A stretch of DNA of 64,000 nucleotides from an uncultured Lachnospiraceae bacterium (GTDB lineage Bacteria > Bacillota > Clostridia > Lachnospirales > Lachnospiraceae): the NCBI GenBank assembly GCA_900316075.1, contig ONBT01000018.1, positions 31,767 through 95,766 on the forward strand, written 5' to 3'. A program made the position numbers and the translations under genes. The notes under the pieces were generated by a model. The model made no database searches and was not told the DNA's origin. It worked only from the letters and a program-made list of their open reading frames with translations. Positions 17,524-26,364 of the stretch are shown piece after piece; within the stretch, counting starts at the first letter, position 1; each line of letters opens with the position of its first letter.

Positions 17524-19342
17524 GGCCATCCTCCTGCAGTTCATACATCTTCCGGTAGCCGGGCGAGGTCTGCATCAGCTCCTCATGGGTTCCGACCGCC
17601 GCCTTTCCGTCTTCGAGGTAGAGAACCAGGTCCAGGTCCGGGAAGTACCGAAGGCGGTGGGAAATCAGGAGAATAATGCTGTCCGGGCAGTCAGTCTTCA
17701 GGGCGTTTAGGATGTGGCCTTCCGTCTCGGCATCCACGGCGGAGAAGGGGTCATCCAGAACGATGACCGGCCGCTCATGATATAATGCTCTGGCCAGGGA
17801 AATCCGCGCAGCCTGCCCGCCGGACAGGCGGCCGCCCCCGCTGCCGACGACGGTCTGTACGCCCTCGGGCATGGCGGCCGCTTCTTCAGTGAAGTCGGCC
17901 ATAGAGAGGACATGCCCCACGGGGCGGGAGTCCCCGAGGGCTATATTATTCTCAATCGAAGAATCCAGCAGGTCCGGGGAATGGCCGGTGAAGGAGACCG
18001 CATCCCCGCCCGCCGCCTTTATGTCAGAGAGCTCACCATCCGCAATGCGTATACTGCCCTCATAGGGAATTTCCCCGAGGAAGCAGCGGGCAAAAGTCGT
18101 CTTCCCGCAGGCCACCGGGCCAGTGATGCCGACGATTTGACCGGGCTCTGCCGAGAAGGTCACATCGGAAAAGAGGGGCTTGTCCGCTTCGAAGCCGAAG
18201 GTCAGGCCGGATACGGAAAGCGCTCCGGAGGGGACCTTCTTCTCGACGGGCAGGTCGTTTTCATGCATGTAGGGGAGAATCCGCTTCCAGGAGACCTCCG
18301 CCTTCTGGATGGCGTTGAAGAGGTTGGCCGCGTGGGAGGACTTCTTCGCCAGATTCCCGAAGCAGGCGAAATAGGCGGAGAAGGCTGCGATGTCCCAGGC
18401 CGTCCAGCCGGTACCGAGGACGTTTCTGCCGCCGAGGAAGATAATGACGATGAAGCCGATGGAGGAAATCAGATAGTAGATGGGCTGGGTCGCATTGTTA
18501 AGTATTCCGGAGCGGATTTTCGCCTGCTCATAGCGGCCCAGGGCCTTGTCGTACTCGGCCGTCTGGATGGCCTCCGCCCCGTAGATGCGGTAGGTGACGG
18601 CATTCGATACTCGGTCCAGGCCCCGCGCCCGCATATTGTCCCCGGCGTCCTTGGCCGCGTGGACAGCGCTTACAACGTACTTCTTCAGGTAGTTGGCCAG
18701 GGCGTAGGCAATGGGCGGGAAGAGAAGGACGAGAAGGGTCAGGCGCCAGTCATAGAAAAAGAGCATGGCCATATAGACCACGATGACGACGCCCGTGTCG
18801 AAGATTTCCGTGATGAACTTGCGGAGGCCTTCGGCGCAGTCGTCGGCGTCCGCGATGGCCCGGGTCATGAGACTGCCGGCGTCCGTTTCGGAAGCCTTTT
18901 CCTTCTCCCCTTTCGCCTGCACGGACTCAGAAACTCTATCCACCATCGCACGCGCTGCGTGCAGTGTTCCGGAAGCCGCATCCGCAGTGTGCTTCGCCGT
19001 CGCGGTCGAACTCCCGACCAGCACGGACCGGTAGACGGTCCGCCGCATGGCCTGGGCGGTCCGGTTGGCAAATTTCCGCACGTAGAGCCGCTTCAGGAAG
19101 CGCATGAACTGGACGAAGGCGATGACGCAGAGATAAGTCAAGGCCAGGCCGATCATGGCCGCTGCTTCCGCCTGCCCGCCGAGAATCTCCACCAGGCGCT
19201 GGACCAGCTGGCCCTCGAACCAGGGCCCGGCCGCCATTCCTACATTATATAAGACCCCTGTGATGGAAACGGCCGTCAGCAGCCCGGCTTCCTTTTTGCA
19301 GTAGGAGGTCAGTTTTCCCGGATCATATGCTTTCTTCGCCAT
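17513..19342 (-). CDS. ABC exporter, membrane plus ATPase subunit (degenerate Walker B)
   Basis: The protein has 609 residues with an N-terminal six-helix domain and a C-terminal ATPase. Walker A is GPVACGKTT, the signature is LSGGQ, and Walker B is VIVLDDPFSAVD with Asp where the catalytic Glu is normal. Together with the downstream partner (Glu present but LSAGQ signature) this matches heterodimeric exporters that have one consensus and one degenerate site. A hydrophilic insertion at roughly 110-155 (around TADAASGTLHAARAMVDR) interrupts the first intracellular region. It includes another ACGC-N3-GCGT palindrome at 18950. ATG 19342 is preceded by AAAGGTATCG. The role is likely export, but the substrate is unknown. 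Confidence 0.9.
   Translation of the reverse strand: MAKKAYDPGKLTSYCKKEAGLLTAVSITGVLYNVGMAAGPWFEGQLVQRLVEILGGQAEAAAMIGLALTYLCVIAFVQFMRFLKRLYVRKFANRTAQAMRRTVYRSVLVGSSTATAKHTADAASGTLHAARAMVDRVSESVQAKGEKEKASETDAGSLMTRAIADADDCAEGLRKFITEIFDTGVVIVVYMAMLFFYDWRLTLLVLLFPPIAYALANYLKKYVVSAVHAAKDAGDNMRARGLDRVSNAVTYRIYGAEAIQTAEYDKALGRYEQAKIRSGILNNATQPIYYLISSIGFIVIIFLGGRNVLGTGWTAWDIAAFSAYFACFGNLAKKSSHAANLFNAIQKAEVSWKRILPYMHENDLPVEKKVPSGALSVSGLTFGFEADKPLFSDVTFSAEPGQIVGITGPVACGKTTFARCFLGEIPYEGSIRIADGELSDIKAAGGDAVSFTGHSPDLLDSSIENNIALGDSRPVGHVLSMADFTEEAAAMPEGVQTVVGSGGGRLSGGQAARISLARALYHERPVIVLDDPFSAVDAETEGHILNALKTDCPDSIILLISHRLRYFPDLDLVLYLEDGKAAVGTHEELMQTSPGYRKMYELQEDGHEE
18948..18962. repeat. ACGC-N3-GCGT palindrome inside an ABC exporter gene
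   Basis: A 15-nt near-palindrome (GCACGCGCTGCGTGC) within the region encoding a nonconserved hydrophilic insertion of the exporter subunit. Confidence 0.55.
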
Positions 19343-19408
19343 TTCTTTCGATACCTTTCTGAAAATCGGCTAAGACAAGTCAATGTCCATTACTATATGG
19401 CTATGCGG

Positions 19409-19864
19409 CTACACCGGCTGATTCTGGCTTCTCCTCGTAAACAGGACGGAAACCGCCGCGACCAGGCTGGTGCCCGCCGCGATGAAGAGCATGGAAAGGA
19501 CCATCACCACTCCCTGACTCCAGGCGGTTTCGAGGTCTCCGGTGACGAGGCTGCTCATGGTCCGGTACATGGCCTGGCCCGGTATCAGCGGGATTACGGC
19601 TGAAATCAAAAAGACCGTGACCGGCTTTTTCTGCAGGCGGGCCAGGATTTCCGACCACAGGGCCGCCGCAATCCCGGCCAGAAGACAGGCAATCATGTAG
19701 CCATAGCCCCCGTGCATGGTGAGAAGGTAGACCGCCCAGGAAACAAGGCCGCCGAGAGCCGCCGTCAGCAGGCATTTTCGGGGGGTGTGAAATAATAATG
19801 CAAAGCCCAGGGAACCCAGAAAGGCCATTAATAGCTGCAATAGCTCCGTCAAGGAAAAAGTCAT
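19409..19864 (-). CDS. ThrE-like exporter, small subunit (DUF3815/YjjB type)
   Basis: The protein has 151 residues and four or five predicted helices. It matches the C-terminal half of ThrE-type threonine/serine exporters, including the conserved VIPLIPGQAMYRTM segment near residues 70-83. ATG 19864 is chosen because GAGAGGAGG precedes it; the longer frame upstream lacks a site. It lies 55 nt downstream of the gene for the other half on the same strand, so the exporter is split over two genes as in many Firmicutes. The substrate assignment to small hydroxy amino acids is by family only. Confidence 0.85.
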   Translation of the reverse strand: MTFSLTELLQLLMAFLGSLGFALLFHTPRKCLLTAALGGLVSWAVYLLTMHGGYGYMIACLLAGIAAALWSEILARLQKKPVTVFLISAVIPLIPGQAMYRTMSSLVTGDLETAWSQGVVMVLSMLFIAAGTSLVAAVSVLFTRRSQNQPV

Positions 19865-19919
19865 GCCCGGCCTCCTCTCAAAAGTGAATTGCCGCCACGT
19901 TTCACGAGAAAAAGTTCTT

Positions 19920-20720
19920 TCACAGCACACCCCCCATGATATGGATGGCCAGCATGAAGCCGGCCGCCAGGGCAATGGCCCAGATGGTGGCCTCGATGAG
20001 ACGCAGGGCCCCGGAAATCGTATTGCCCACCAGCATCTCCCGGACGGCGTTTACCATAGTGACTCCGGGATTTAAAAGCATGATGTCCCCGATCATGATG
20101 AGGTCCTCATGGAAGCTCCCCGTCAGGCGGCAGAAGGCTCCGATGCAGGTCCCGGTAATCAGGGAAATGAAGAGGGTATAAATAATGCGGTTCGTGCTGT
20201 ATTTCCCGGCCGTCTGCTGGACCAGAATGATCAGCAGGGAAAAGGCAGCCGCCAGCAGGCCGTCTGCCGCCGTTCCTCCGAAGAAGACGGAGAAGGCAAA
20301 GGCCCCGAGCAGGCAGCCCGCGATGTGGGGCAGGAGGCTTTCCTTCCGGTCCCGGATGGTGGCAAGCTCTTTCGTAAGCTCTTCCACGGACATGGGGCTT
20401 GCGCAGCAGCGGCGGGAGAGGTCATTCAGCCGGTCCAGGCGGTCGAAATCCATGTCGTCCCGGTCAAATACCCGCCGGGTCTGGGTCAGAACTTTCCCGT
20501 CCGGCAGTTGCATGGTGACGACGATGCTGTAGATGATGCAGTAAACGTCCATGGTGGCCCCGTAGGCCGTTCCCAGGCGGGCCAGGGTGTCCTCAACTCT
20601 ATTAATCTCGGCCCCGGACTGCAGCATCAGGTCGCCGACATCCAGAATCCGCTGCAATAGGAGGTCTTCCCGCCCGGCGGCATACGAAATATTTTTTTCT
20701 TCTGAGAGCGCTTCTCCCAT
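19920..20720 (-). CDS. ThrE-like exporter, large subunit (DUF1212/YjjP type)
   Basis: The protein has 266 residues. The N-terminal cytoplasmic domain has LLQRILDVGDLMLQSGAEINRVEDTL, with the conserved SGAE(I/T)xRVE motif of the family. Five or so helices follow from about residue 120, ending with FMLAIHIMGGVL. ATG 20720 follows GAGGAAG; the longer frame upstream is antisense to the divergent EamA gene and is unlikely to be used. It works with the adjacent DUF3815 protein in the inner membrane. Confidence 0.88.
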   Translation of the reverse strand: MGEALSEEKNISYAAGREDLLLQRILDVGDLMLQSGAEINRVEDTLARLGTAYGATMDVYCIIYSIVVTMQLPDGKVLTQTRRVFDRDDMDFDRLDRLNDLSRRCCASPMSVEELTKELATIRDRKESLLPHIAGCLLGAFAFSVFFGGTAADGLLAAAFSLLIILVQQTAGKYSTNRIIYTLFISLITGTCIGAFCRLTGSFHEDLIMIGDIMLLNPGVTMVNAVREMLVGNTISGALRLIEATIWAIALAAGFMLAIHIMGGVL

Positions 20721-20808
20721 ATCTTCCTCATTCAGGCAGTTCAATGTACAGGGCTCTTGCACCCGGCTAATAATATCATACAGGCGGGAAGAAAACTGCA
20801 AAAAAACA

Positions 20809-21699
20809 GTGAAGGGCGCCCTCCTCACCCTGAGCGGGGGCATCTGCTGGGGCCTGTCCGGCTCCATGGGCCAGTATCTCTTCGACCGCCAGGGCATGGA
20901 TGCGCGCTGGCTGGTCCCGATCCGTCTCTTTCTGGCGGGCCTTATATTATTCATATACTGCTTCTTCAAATACCGGGACAAGCTTTTCGGCATCTGGAAG
21001 AGCCCCCGGGCCGCGGGCATGCTGCTCGTCTACGGGCTGGCCGGAGTTTCCATGAGCCAGTACACCTATTTCCGGACGATTCAGCTTTCGACGGCCGGTG
21101 TCGGGACCATTCTCCAGGATCTGTCCCCGGTCATGATTCTCCTGGCCACCTGTGTCATGATGCGGCGGAAACCGCGTCTGATGGAACTTCTGAGCCTCGT
21201 CCTCGCCATCGTCGGCATCTTCCTGATCGTGACCCACGGGGACTTTCATTCCATGAGCGTTTCCCCTCACGCCCTCGCGACCGGCATCATCTGCGCCGTC
21301 TGCGTCACCGTCTACAACATGCTGACGACTCCTCTGGCCCAGGACTATCCGGTCCCGGTCATGCAGGCCTGGTCCTTCATGATGGGCGGCGTCCTGCTGG
21401 AATTCGTCTTCCGCTCCTGGAACATCCATTACGTGCCGGGCCCCATGGGCTTCGTCGGCATCGCCTTTGTCGTCCTGGTCGGGAATGTCATGGCCTTCAC
21501 CCTCTACATCTCGGGCGTCCACTGTATCGGGCCCAACGCCGGCATCCTCTACGGGTTCTCCGAGCCCGTCACGGCCGCCATCATCTCGACGGCCCTCCTG
21601 GGCTCCGGCTTCGGCATCTGGGACGCCGTCGGTTTCGCCTGCATCTTCTTCATGCTGGTCCTGATCAGCGTATCGGGGAAGGAAAGCGGGTCGGAGTGA
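20809..21699 (+). CDS. EamA/DMT-family transporter (GTG start)
   Basis: The protein has 296 residues and ten predicted helices in two EamA repeats (GGICWGLSGSMGQYLFDRQG at the start; GFSEPVTAAIISTALLGSGF near the end, with the conserved E-P). No ATG is available near the start of the homology. GTG 20809 gives the N-terminus (M)KGALLTLSGG expected for the family, but the ribosome binding site is weak (GGCGGGAAG, about 18 nt upstream). It is divergent from the ThrE pair, with 88 nt between them. The substrate is unknown. The gene end is followed by hairpin array locus 2. Confidence 0.85.
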   Translation: MKGALLTLSGGICWGLSGSMGQYLFDRQGMDARWLVPIRLFLAGLILFIYCFFKYRDKLFGIWKSPRAAGMLLVYGLAGVSMSQYTYFRTIQLSTAGVGTILQDLSPVMILLATCVMMRRKPRLMELLSLVLAIVGIFLIVTHGDFHSMSVSPHALATGIICAVCVTVYNMLTTPLAQDYPVPVMQAWSFMMGGVLLEFVFRSWNIHYVPGPMGFVGIAFVVLVGNVMAFTLYISGVHCIGPNAGILYGFSEPVTAAIISTALLGSGFGIWDAVGFACIFFMLVLISVSGKESGSE

Positions 21700-21761
21700 A
21701 GGCTGCTGGCTGCTGGCGCCGGGGAGGAAGCGCGAGCTGGAGTGAATGCTGCCGGTGCCGG

Positions 21762-22088
21762 GGAGAAGAATTTGCGGAAAGTGTGAAGAATTCTCCTTTT
21801 CACAGCTGAGTCGCAGAGCAGCGATTGCCGGAAGGGAGAAGATTCTTGTTAAAAAGCAGAAATTTCTCCTTTCGGCTCAGCTTCTGCCAGGCAGGAAAAT
21901 GTCAGAAGGAGACGAATGGCGGGAAAACAAGAAAGATTCTCTTTTCGCTGCCGCCTGGAAAAGGAGGGAAACGGGTTGAAGGAGAAGAAACGTGGGAAAG
22001 CATGAAGATTTCTCCTTTTTCCTGTCATCGAGCCTCGTGTGGAGATGAAGGAAGGAGAAGAATGTGCGAAAAGCGCAGAATGTTCTCC
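21762..22088 (+). repeat. 73-nt-period hairpin array, locus 2 (5 units)
   Basis: The 494-nt spacer between the convergent EamA and CAP-domain genes has no gene. It holds five 35-nt hairpin repeats at 21762-21796, 21835-21869, 21908-21942, 21981-22015 and 22054-22088. All successive ends are exactly 73 nt apart. Each begins GGAGA(A/C)G and ends TTCTC(C/T). Unit 2 is nearly the reverse complement of units 1 and 2 of locus 1. Unit 4 closely resembles locus 1 unit 4. The middle of each unit differs, and the 38-nt intervals between hairpins are not conserved between units. Confidence 0.92.
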
Positions 22089-22127
22089 TACCATCGGACG
22101 ATTGAGATTGCATTCAGAATATACGAG

Positions 22128-22174
22128 AATGGGAGCATCCTGCCGTATCCTTCAGCAGAATGCTCCCATTTTCA
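22128..22174. terminator. Hairpin between array 2 and the CAP-domain gene
   Basis: A long stem (AATGGGAGCATcCTGC with GCAGaATGCTCCCATT) around an 11-nt loop, followed on the plus strand by TTTTC. It lies just after the convergent CAP gene end. The U-tract is poor on the minus strand, so termination of that gene is uncertain. Confidence 0.5.
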
Positions 22175-22193
22175 ATCCCGGTAAAGATTGCTC

Positions 22194-23762
22194 TCAGTTC
22201 TTCGTCCCGTACCAGGCAACGCCTTCGAGGCGCCAGCCCTGGGTGCCCAGCCAGTTGTGCTCGGCCAGGGAAGTCGTGTAGTTGTGCAGGCCCGAGTTGG
22301 GGTTGTACTCCCGGTAGACGGGGACGCCGTGGGAAGTGTCCGAGTAGAAGGATGTTCCTTCCTTCTTCCAGCCGGCTTTTACCAGCATGTTGATTTCCGT
22401 CTGGTTGGCAGAATAATGGTGCAGGCCGGAATTGGGATTGTAGAGGCGGTAGATGACTTCCAAAGAAGTGATTGGAGCGGACCAGGCTGCGGCCTTTTCG
22501 GATTCGTTCTTCCAGCCGGCATTTACGGTGTTTTGGGCTTCAGCGTAAGTCGTCGTATAGAAGTGCTCGCCCGAATTTCTGTTGTAGAGGCGGTATACAG
22601 CCAGGCTGCCTTTGGCAGCCGTCAACTGAGGAATTGTCTTGGACTGGTTTGTATTATTCTGGCTGTTATTATTCTGATTCGAATTGCTGTTGTCGGAACT
22701 GCCCTCGTCAGTAGAAGTATCCGTGCTGTGGTTCTTGATATATTCCTCTGTGGCGAAGAGGTGGACGTCGTACTGAATCGTGCCCCGGCTGGTTCCTGTG
22801 ATGGTGACTTCAAAGTCCTCGGAGTTTCCGCTGTAGGTCATGCCGACGGGACGGAAGATGATGGCCCCCTGAAGACCGTAATTGGTATTGTTGATCCAGA
22901 AATCCGAGGGTGAGGCAGATTTGCTGAAGTTCCAGGTCTTGCCGGTTTTCTTGTTGACCAGCTTGACGGCAACTGAACTTTCGTTTTCCGCCTCGCCGGT
23001 GCTGAAGGACCAGGCGGTATTGTGATATTCGTTTTCCGTCAGATAGTCGTAGGGGGTATTGTAGCCGGGCCACATGGAATCGGTGGAAGTGGGCTCATAA
23101 GTTCCGTCAAAGGCATACATAGCCGTGTAGTAGCCTGCATCTCCGAAGGCTGTCTTTTTCATAGTGGGATTCAGGCACCAGCGGCGGTGGCCGACCCGGT
23201 TGATGTTTGAACTGTCGCTGTCGTCCATGTAGCCGATAAATACGGAACCGGCTGTCGTGTATCCTGAGCCCAGATTGCAACTTCCGGCGCCCTTCTTGCA
23301 GATGGCATACAGGTCATCACTCATATCGGAAGGCTGTGACGGAGAGTGGGAGAGGCGGCCATTGGCGGCGGAAATCAGTGCCGCCCCCTGGGCCAGGTCC
23401 TCATATTCCGAGCTCCATGTGACATCGGCATCGAGGCCGGCAATATAGCGCATCTGATTCAGGGCATTCAAGGCATCTGTCTTTGCTGCATCGGAAAGGG
23501 CTCCCAGGTTGTAAGGCGCTTTGTAAGAGGGCTTGCTTGAATAGTAGGCCGGGTAGGTCGATTCGCTGAGGTCGGAAATGGGATGGGCCGCCATAAAGGC
23601 CTTGACTTCAGCCTCCGACCGGTAGACAACCCGGGGTGCAGAACCTTCAGCCGCCTGAGCCCGACCTGCAGTCAGTGGGCTTACAGAAACGACCGCCGTC
23701 AGCACCATCGCTGCGGCCAGAGCGATGGCGGAAAACTTTGTGATATGTTTCTTATTTTTCAT
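22194..23762 (-). CDS. Secreted CAP/SCP-domain protein with C-terminal DUF5648-type repeats
   Basis: The protein has 522 residues. The N-terminus is a Sec signal with basic KNKKH, a hydrophobic core AIALAAAMVLTAVV and an AQA-type cleavage site near 38. The CAP domain (about 90-270) contains the conserved NxxR (NQMR), GRLSHSP and GHRRWCLNP motifs typical of clostridial CAP proteins. An Asn/Ser/Gln-rich linker (about 355-385) follows. The C-terminus has three repeats of the pattern VYR-x-YNxNSG-x-HxYT, each ending in a W-containing segment, like DUF5648. Similar repeats occur in extracellular proteins; the function of the repeats is unknown. ATG 23762 follows GGGAGG. Confidence 0.88.
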   Translation of the reverse strand: MKNKKHITKFSAIALAAAMVLTAVVSVSPLTAGRAQAAEGSAPRVVYRSEAEVKAFMAAHPISDLSESTYPAYYSSKPSYKAPYNLGALSDAAKTDALNALNQMRYIAGLDADVTWSSEYEDLAQGAALISAANGRLSHSPSQPSDMSDDLYAICKKGAGSCNLGSGYTTAGSVFIGYMDDSDSSNINRVGHRRWCLNPTMKKTAFGDAGYYTAMYAFDGTYEPTSTDSMWPGYNTPYDYLTENEYHNTAWSFSTGEAENESSVAVKLVNKKTGKTWNFSKSASPSDFWINNTNYGLQGAIIFRPVGMTYSGNSEDFEVTITGTSRGTIQYDVHLFATEEYIKNHSTDTSTDEGSSDNSNSNQNNNSQNNTNQSKTIPQLTAAKGSLAVYRLYNRNSGEHFYTTTYAEAQNTVNAGWKNESEKAAAWSAPITSLEVIYRLYNPNSGLHHYSANQTEINMLVKAGWKKEGTSFYSDTSHGVPVYREYNPNSGLHNYTTSLAEHNWLGTQGWRLEGVAWYGTKN

Positions 23763-24222
23763 GACTAATATCCTCCCATAACTTAGGAAAATGAATTTTT
23801 TGACACCAGATGGAATTATAAGAAAATTGTCCGGAGACGTCAATACGCTAAGACAGGATGCGGGACTGTCTCATCTTGCTCTCTTTAATAGAGAAAAAGA
23901 GACTGGAGGAGATTAAGGCAAAACTGGCGGGCTGCGAGCTCACGGTGAAGAGGGCAGAAATTTCGCACAAGGAGGGGGTTAAGGGTATAATGAAATTGCA
24001 TTATGGGAAAGCTGCATCTATGTTTTGGAGGCTTATTCTATAGCCTCGGCCAATCTAAATCTAAATTTTAGACTAGCCATACATTCGTGAAACATACTTT
24101 AATGAAATGTGATTCATGAAAACGGCAGTATCAATAGTATTGTGGTGGCTTGAAGAAATACACTGCAGTGGCTATAATAAATTCGGATTTTAGATTAGAC
24201 GAGACAAGACAAGGGGAACCGT
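23763..24222. other. 460-nt AT-richer spacer before the DUF4143 gene
   Basis: No convincing gene was found here. A 61-codon frame at 23858-24043 has no homology I recognise. A variant of the ATGACTAAT element sits at 23761, at the CAP gene start. An inverted repeat TCTAAATTTTAGA lies at 24060-24072, and its right part (TTTTAGACTAG) recurs as TTTTAGATTAG at 24188-24198, 24 nt before the DUF4143 start. Base composition drops compared with the flanks. Confidence 0.5.
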
Positions 24223-25455
24223 ATGTCTTATATCGAACGTGCAATAACATCTACCCTGAAAAAACGAGTGTCCACCAGCAAGTGCCTGCTTTTGTCCGGT
24301 GCAAGGCAGGTCGGGAAATCTACTTTGATTAAGCATGTATTTTCGGACTACAACCGGGCAAACTTTGATGACCGGCTGACCCGCTTACAGGTGCATGAAG
24401 ATCCGACTCTTTTTCTGATGAACAATCCCCGCCCGCTATTCATTGATGAAGTGCAGAAGGAAGACAGTGTTCTGGAAATCATCAAGCAGGAGGTGGATGA
24501 TTCAGACAAGCGCGGGCAGTTCATTCTATCCGGTTCGCAGAGCCTGGCCCTTCGGAAGGGGATGAGTGAGTCGCTGGCCGGGCGGGTGTCCGTGGTTGAA
24601 CTGGCGGGACTTTCCCTGAGGGAAATCTATGGCGTCGGCTTCAATCGGCATTTTGTGCCGACTGAAAAATATCTGGCGGCACGGGAAAAGAAAATCTCGC
24701 AGTATCCGGATCTTTGGAATATTATTCATAAAGGATCCTATCCAGAACTGTACGACGTGGATCGGGACTGGCAGGACTTCTATTCCTCCTACGTCACTAC
24801 CTATCTGGAGCGCGATATAAATGAACTGATTGATACGGACAGCTTGACCTTTACGAAGTTCCTGACGGCAGTAGCCGCACGGACCGGGGAACTGCTGAAC
24901 TACGCCAATATTGCCAGTGATGTGGGGGTGAGCGAACCCACGATCAAGAAATGGATCTCCATTCTGGAGAGGACCGGAATCGTGTATATCCTGCAGCCCT
25001 ACAGTTCCGGCGCCTTAAACCGGGCGATAAAGACGCCGAAGCTCTATTTCCGGGATACCGGCCTGGCCTGCTGCCTGACACGGTGGATTTCAGCCGACGC
25101 CCTGAAAAATTCGGCAGTTGCCGGCAACATGTTTGAGACCTTTGTCGTGTCGGAAATCCTGAAGTCCTACACGAATGAAGGAATGGATTACCGTTTCAAC
25201 ATTTTCTACTATCGCGGCAAGGACAAGAATCCGCAGGGCGAGAATGAAATCGATCTCATCATCGAAGAAGACGGAATTCTCTATCCTGTCGAAATTAAGC
25301 TTTCCGCAAATCCCAGGGCCGAGATGGCGGCAGCAAATCCAATCCTCGACAAGATTCCGGAACGGAAGCGGGGAACGGGCATCATCCTCTGCCGGGTGGA
25401 GAAGAAAGTGTATCTGCGGGAAAATGTGTTGGCGCTGCCGATAGAATATATATAG
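24223..25455 (+). CDS. AAA ATPase of the DUF4143 group (putative DNA-binding/nuclease-like)
   Basis: The protein has 410 residues. P-loop GARQVGKST is at 26-34 and Walker B is PLFIDEVQK at about 72-80. An arginine-containing SGSQS sensor segment follows near 105. The C-terminal DUF4143 part contains a winged-helix-like segment (DVGVSEPTIKKWISILERTGIV) and the nuclease-like pattern ENEIDLIIEEDG...YPVEIKLS. These widespread proteins have no established pathway. It is less GC-rich than the neighbours and stands alone between spacers, so transfer is plausible. A weak ribosome site (AAGGGG) precedes the ATG. Confidence 0.88.
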   Translation: MSYIERAITSTLKKRVSTSKCLLLSGARQVGKSTLIKHVFSDYNRANFDDRLTRLQVHEDPTLFLMNNPRPLFIDEVQKEDSVLEIIKQEVDDSDKRGQFILSGSQSLALRKGMSESLAGRVSVVELAGLSLREIYGVGFNRHFVPTEKYLAAREKKISQYPDLWNIIHKGSYPELYDVDRDWQDFYSSYVTTYLERDINELIDTDSLTFTKFLTAVAARTGELLNYANIASDVGVSEPTIKKWISILERTGIVYILQPYSSGALNRAIKTPKLYFRDTGLACCLTRWISADALKNSAVAGNMFETFVVSEILKSYTNEGMDYRFNIFYYRGKDKNPQGENEIDLIIEEDGILYPVEIKLSANPRAEMAAANPILDKIPERKRGTGIILCRVEKKVYLRENVLALPIEYI

Positions 25456-25575
25456 TGGAGTATACAACTGTTGCCGCTAATATGCGAAGTACGCAAAAAA
25501 ACATTTCTTGTGGTGCCAGTTTTTGTCGGTTATTGAAAAGAATATTGAGAGCCGGCAAACAGGAGGAAAAGACAA

Positions 25576-26361
25576 ATGGCAGTGAAAAATGTTATTTTCG
25601 ATCTGGACGGAACCCTGCTCTACACCCTGCAGGACCTCTGCAATGCGGTGAACTTCGTGCTGGGAAAGTACGGGGAGCCGGAGCGGAGTCTCTCTGAAGT
25701 CCGCAGTTTCGTCGGAAACGGGGTCCACAAGCTCATGGAGCGGTCGGTTCCGGCGGGAACTTCGGCGGAGAGCATTGAACAGCAGTATCAGGATTTCAAG
25801 CCCTTTTACGAAGCGCATTCCAAGGACACGACGAAGCCTTTTGACGGCATTCCTGAGCTTCTTGCGGAGCTCCATCGGCGGGGAATCGGCGTCGGCGTTG
25901 TGACAAACAAGTTCCAGGGGGCGGCGGAGCCCCTGATGGAGGACTATTTCGGTGACCTCATCAATGTCACGGTAGGCTCCTCGGAGAGGCTGCCCCACAA
26001 GCCTGCGTCTCCCATGGTGTACAAGGCCATTCATCTTCTGGTTGCACGGGATGCTGCACAGGGAAGAGGAGCGGATGCCCTGGCTGCCAGAGGCAGGGCA
26101 GCGGCTGACAGTGATGGAAGGACAACTGCTGCTGACATGACGGGAAAAGACGAGGCAGCACTTATTGCGGAGCCCTCGCCGGAGCTGAAGGCCGGTTTCC
26201 TTTATGTCGGGGATTCCACTGTGGATGCTGAGACGGCGGAGAATGCGGGTCTTTCCTATCTCCTCTGTGATTGGGGATATAATGACAGAGACGTTTTGGA
26301 ACAGCAGCACGCAGTGGCTGTTGTTAGCTCCCCTGAACAGATATTAGATTATTTGAACTGA
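25576..26361 (+). CDS. gph: HAD-family phosphoglycolate phosphatase-like hydrolase with insertion
   Basis: The protein has 261 residues, about 40 longer than usual. HAD motif I is VIFDLDGTLLYT at 5-16 with the nucleophile and acid Asp, motif II falls in VVTNK, and motif IV is YVGDSTVDAETAENAG near 214. Between residues about 153 and 205 there is a low-complexity Ala/Arg/Asp-rich insertion between the motif III lysine region (PASPMVYKAI) and motif IV. A role in removing 2-phosphoglycolate is assigned by family; other small phosphates are possible. CAGGAGGAAAAG precedes the ATG. Confidence 0.82.
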   Translation: MAVKNVIFDLDGTLLYTLQDLCNAVNFVLGKYGEPERSLSEVRSFVGNGVHKLMERSVPAGTSAESIEQQYQDFKPFYEAHSKDTTKPFDGIPELLAELHRRGIGVGVVTNKFQGAAEPLMEDYFGDLINVTVGSSERLPHKPASPMVYKAIHLLVARDAAQGRGADALAARGRAAADSDGRTTAADMTGKDEAALIAEPSPELKAGFLYVGDSTVDAETAENAGLSYLLCDWGYNDRDVLEQQHAVAVVSSPEQILDYLN

Positions 26362-26364
26362 AGT

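Noticed and set aside
20587..20808. Upstream extension of the second EamA frame
   Set aside because: It is antisense to the ThrE-like gene and does not match the transporter family; GTG 20809 gives the expected N-terminus.
23858..24043. 61-codon frame before the DUF4143 gene
   Set aside because: No recognisable family and poor start context; I left the region as a spacer.
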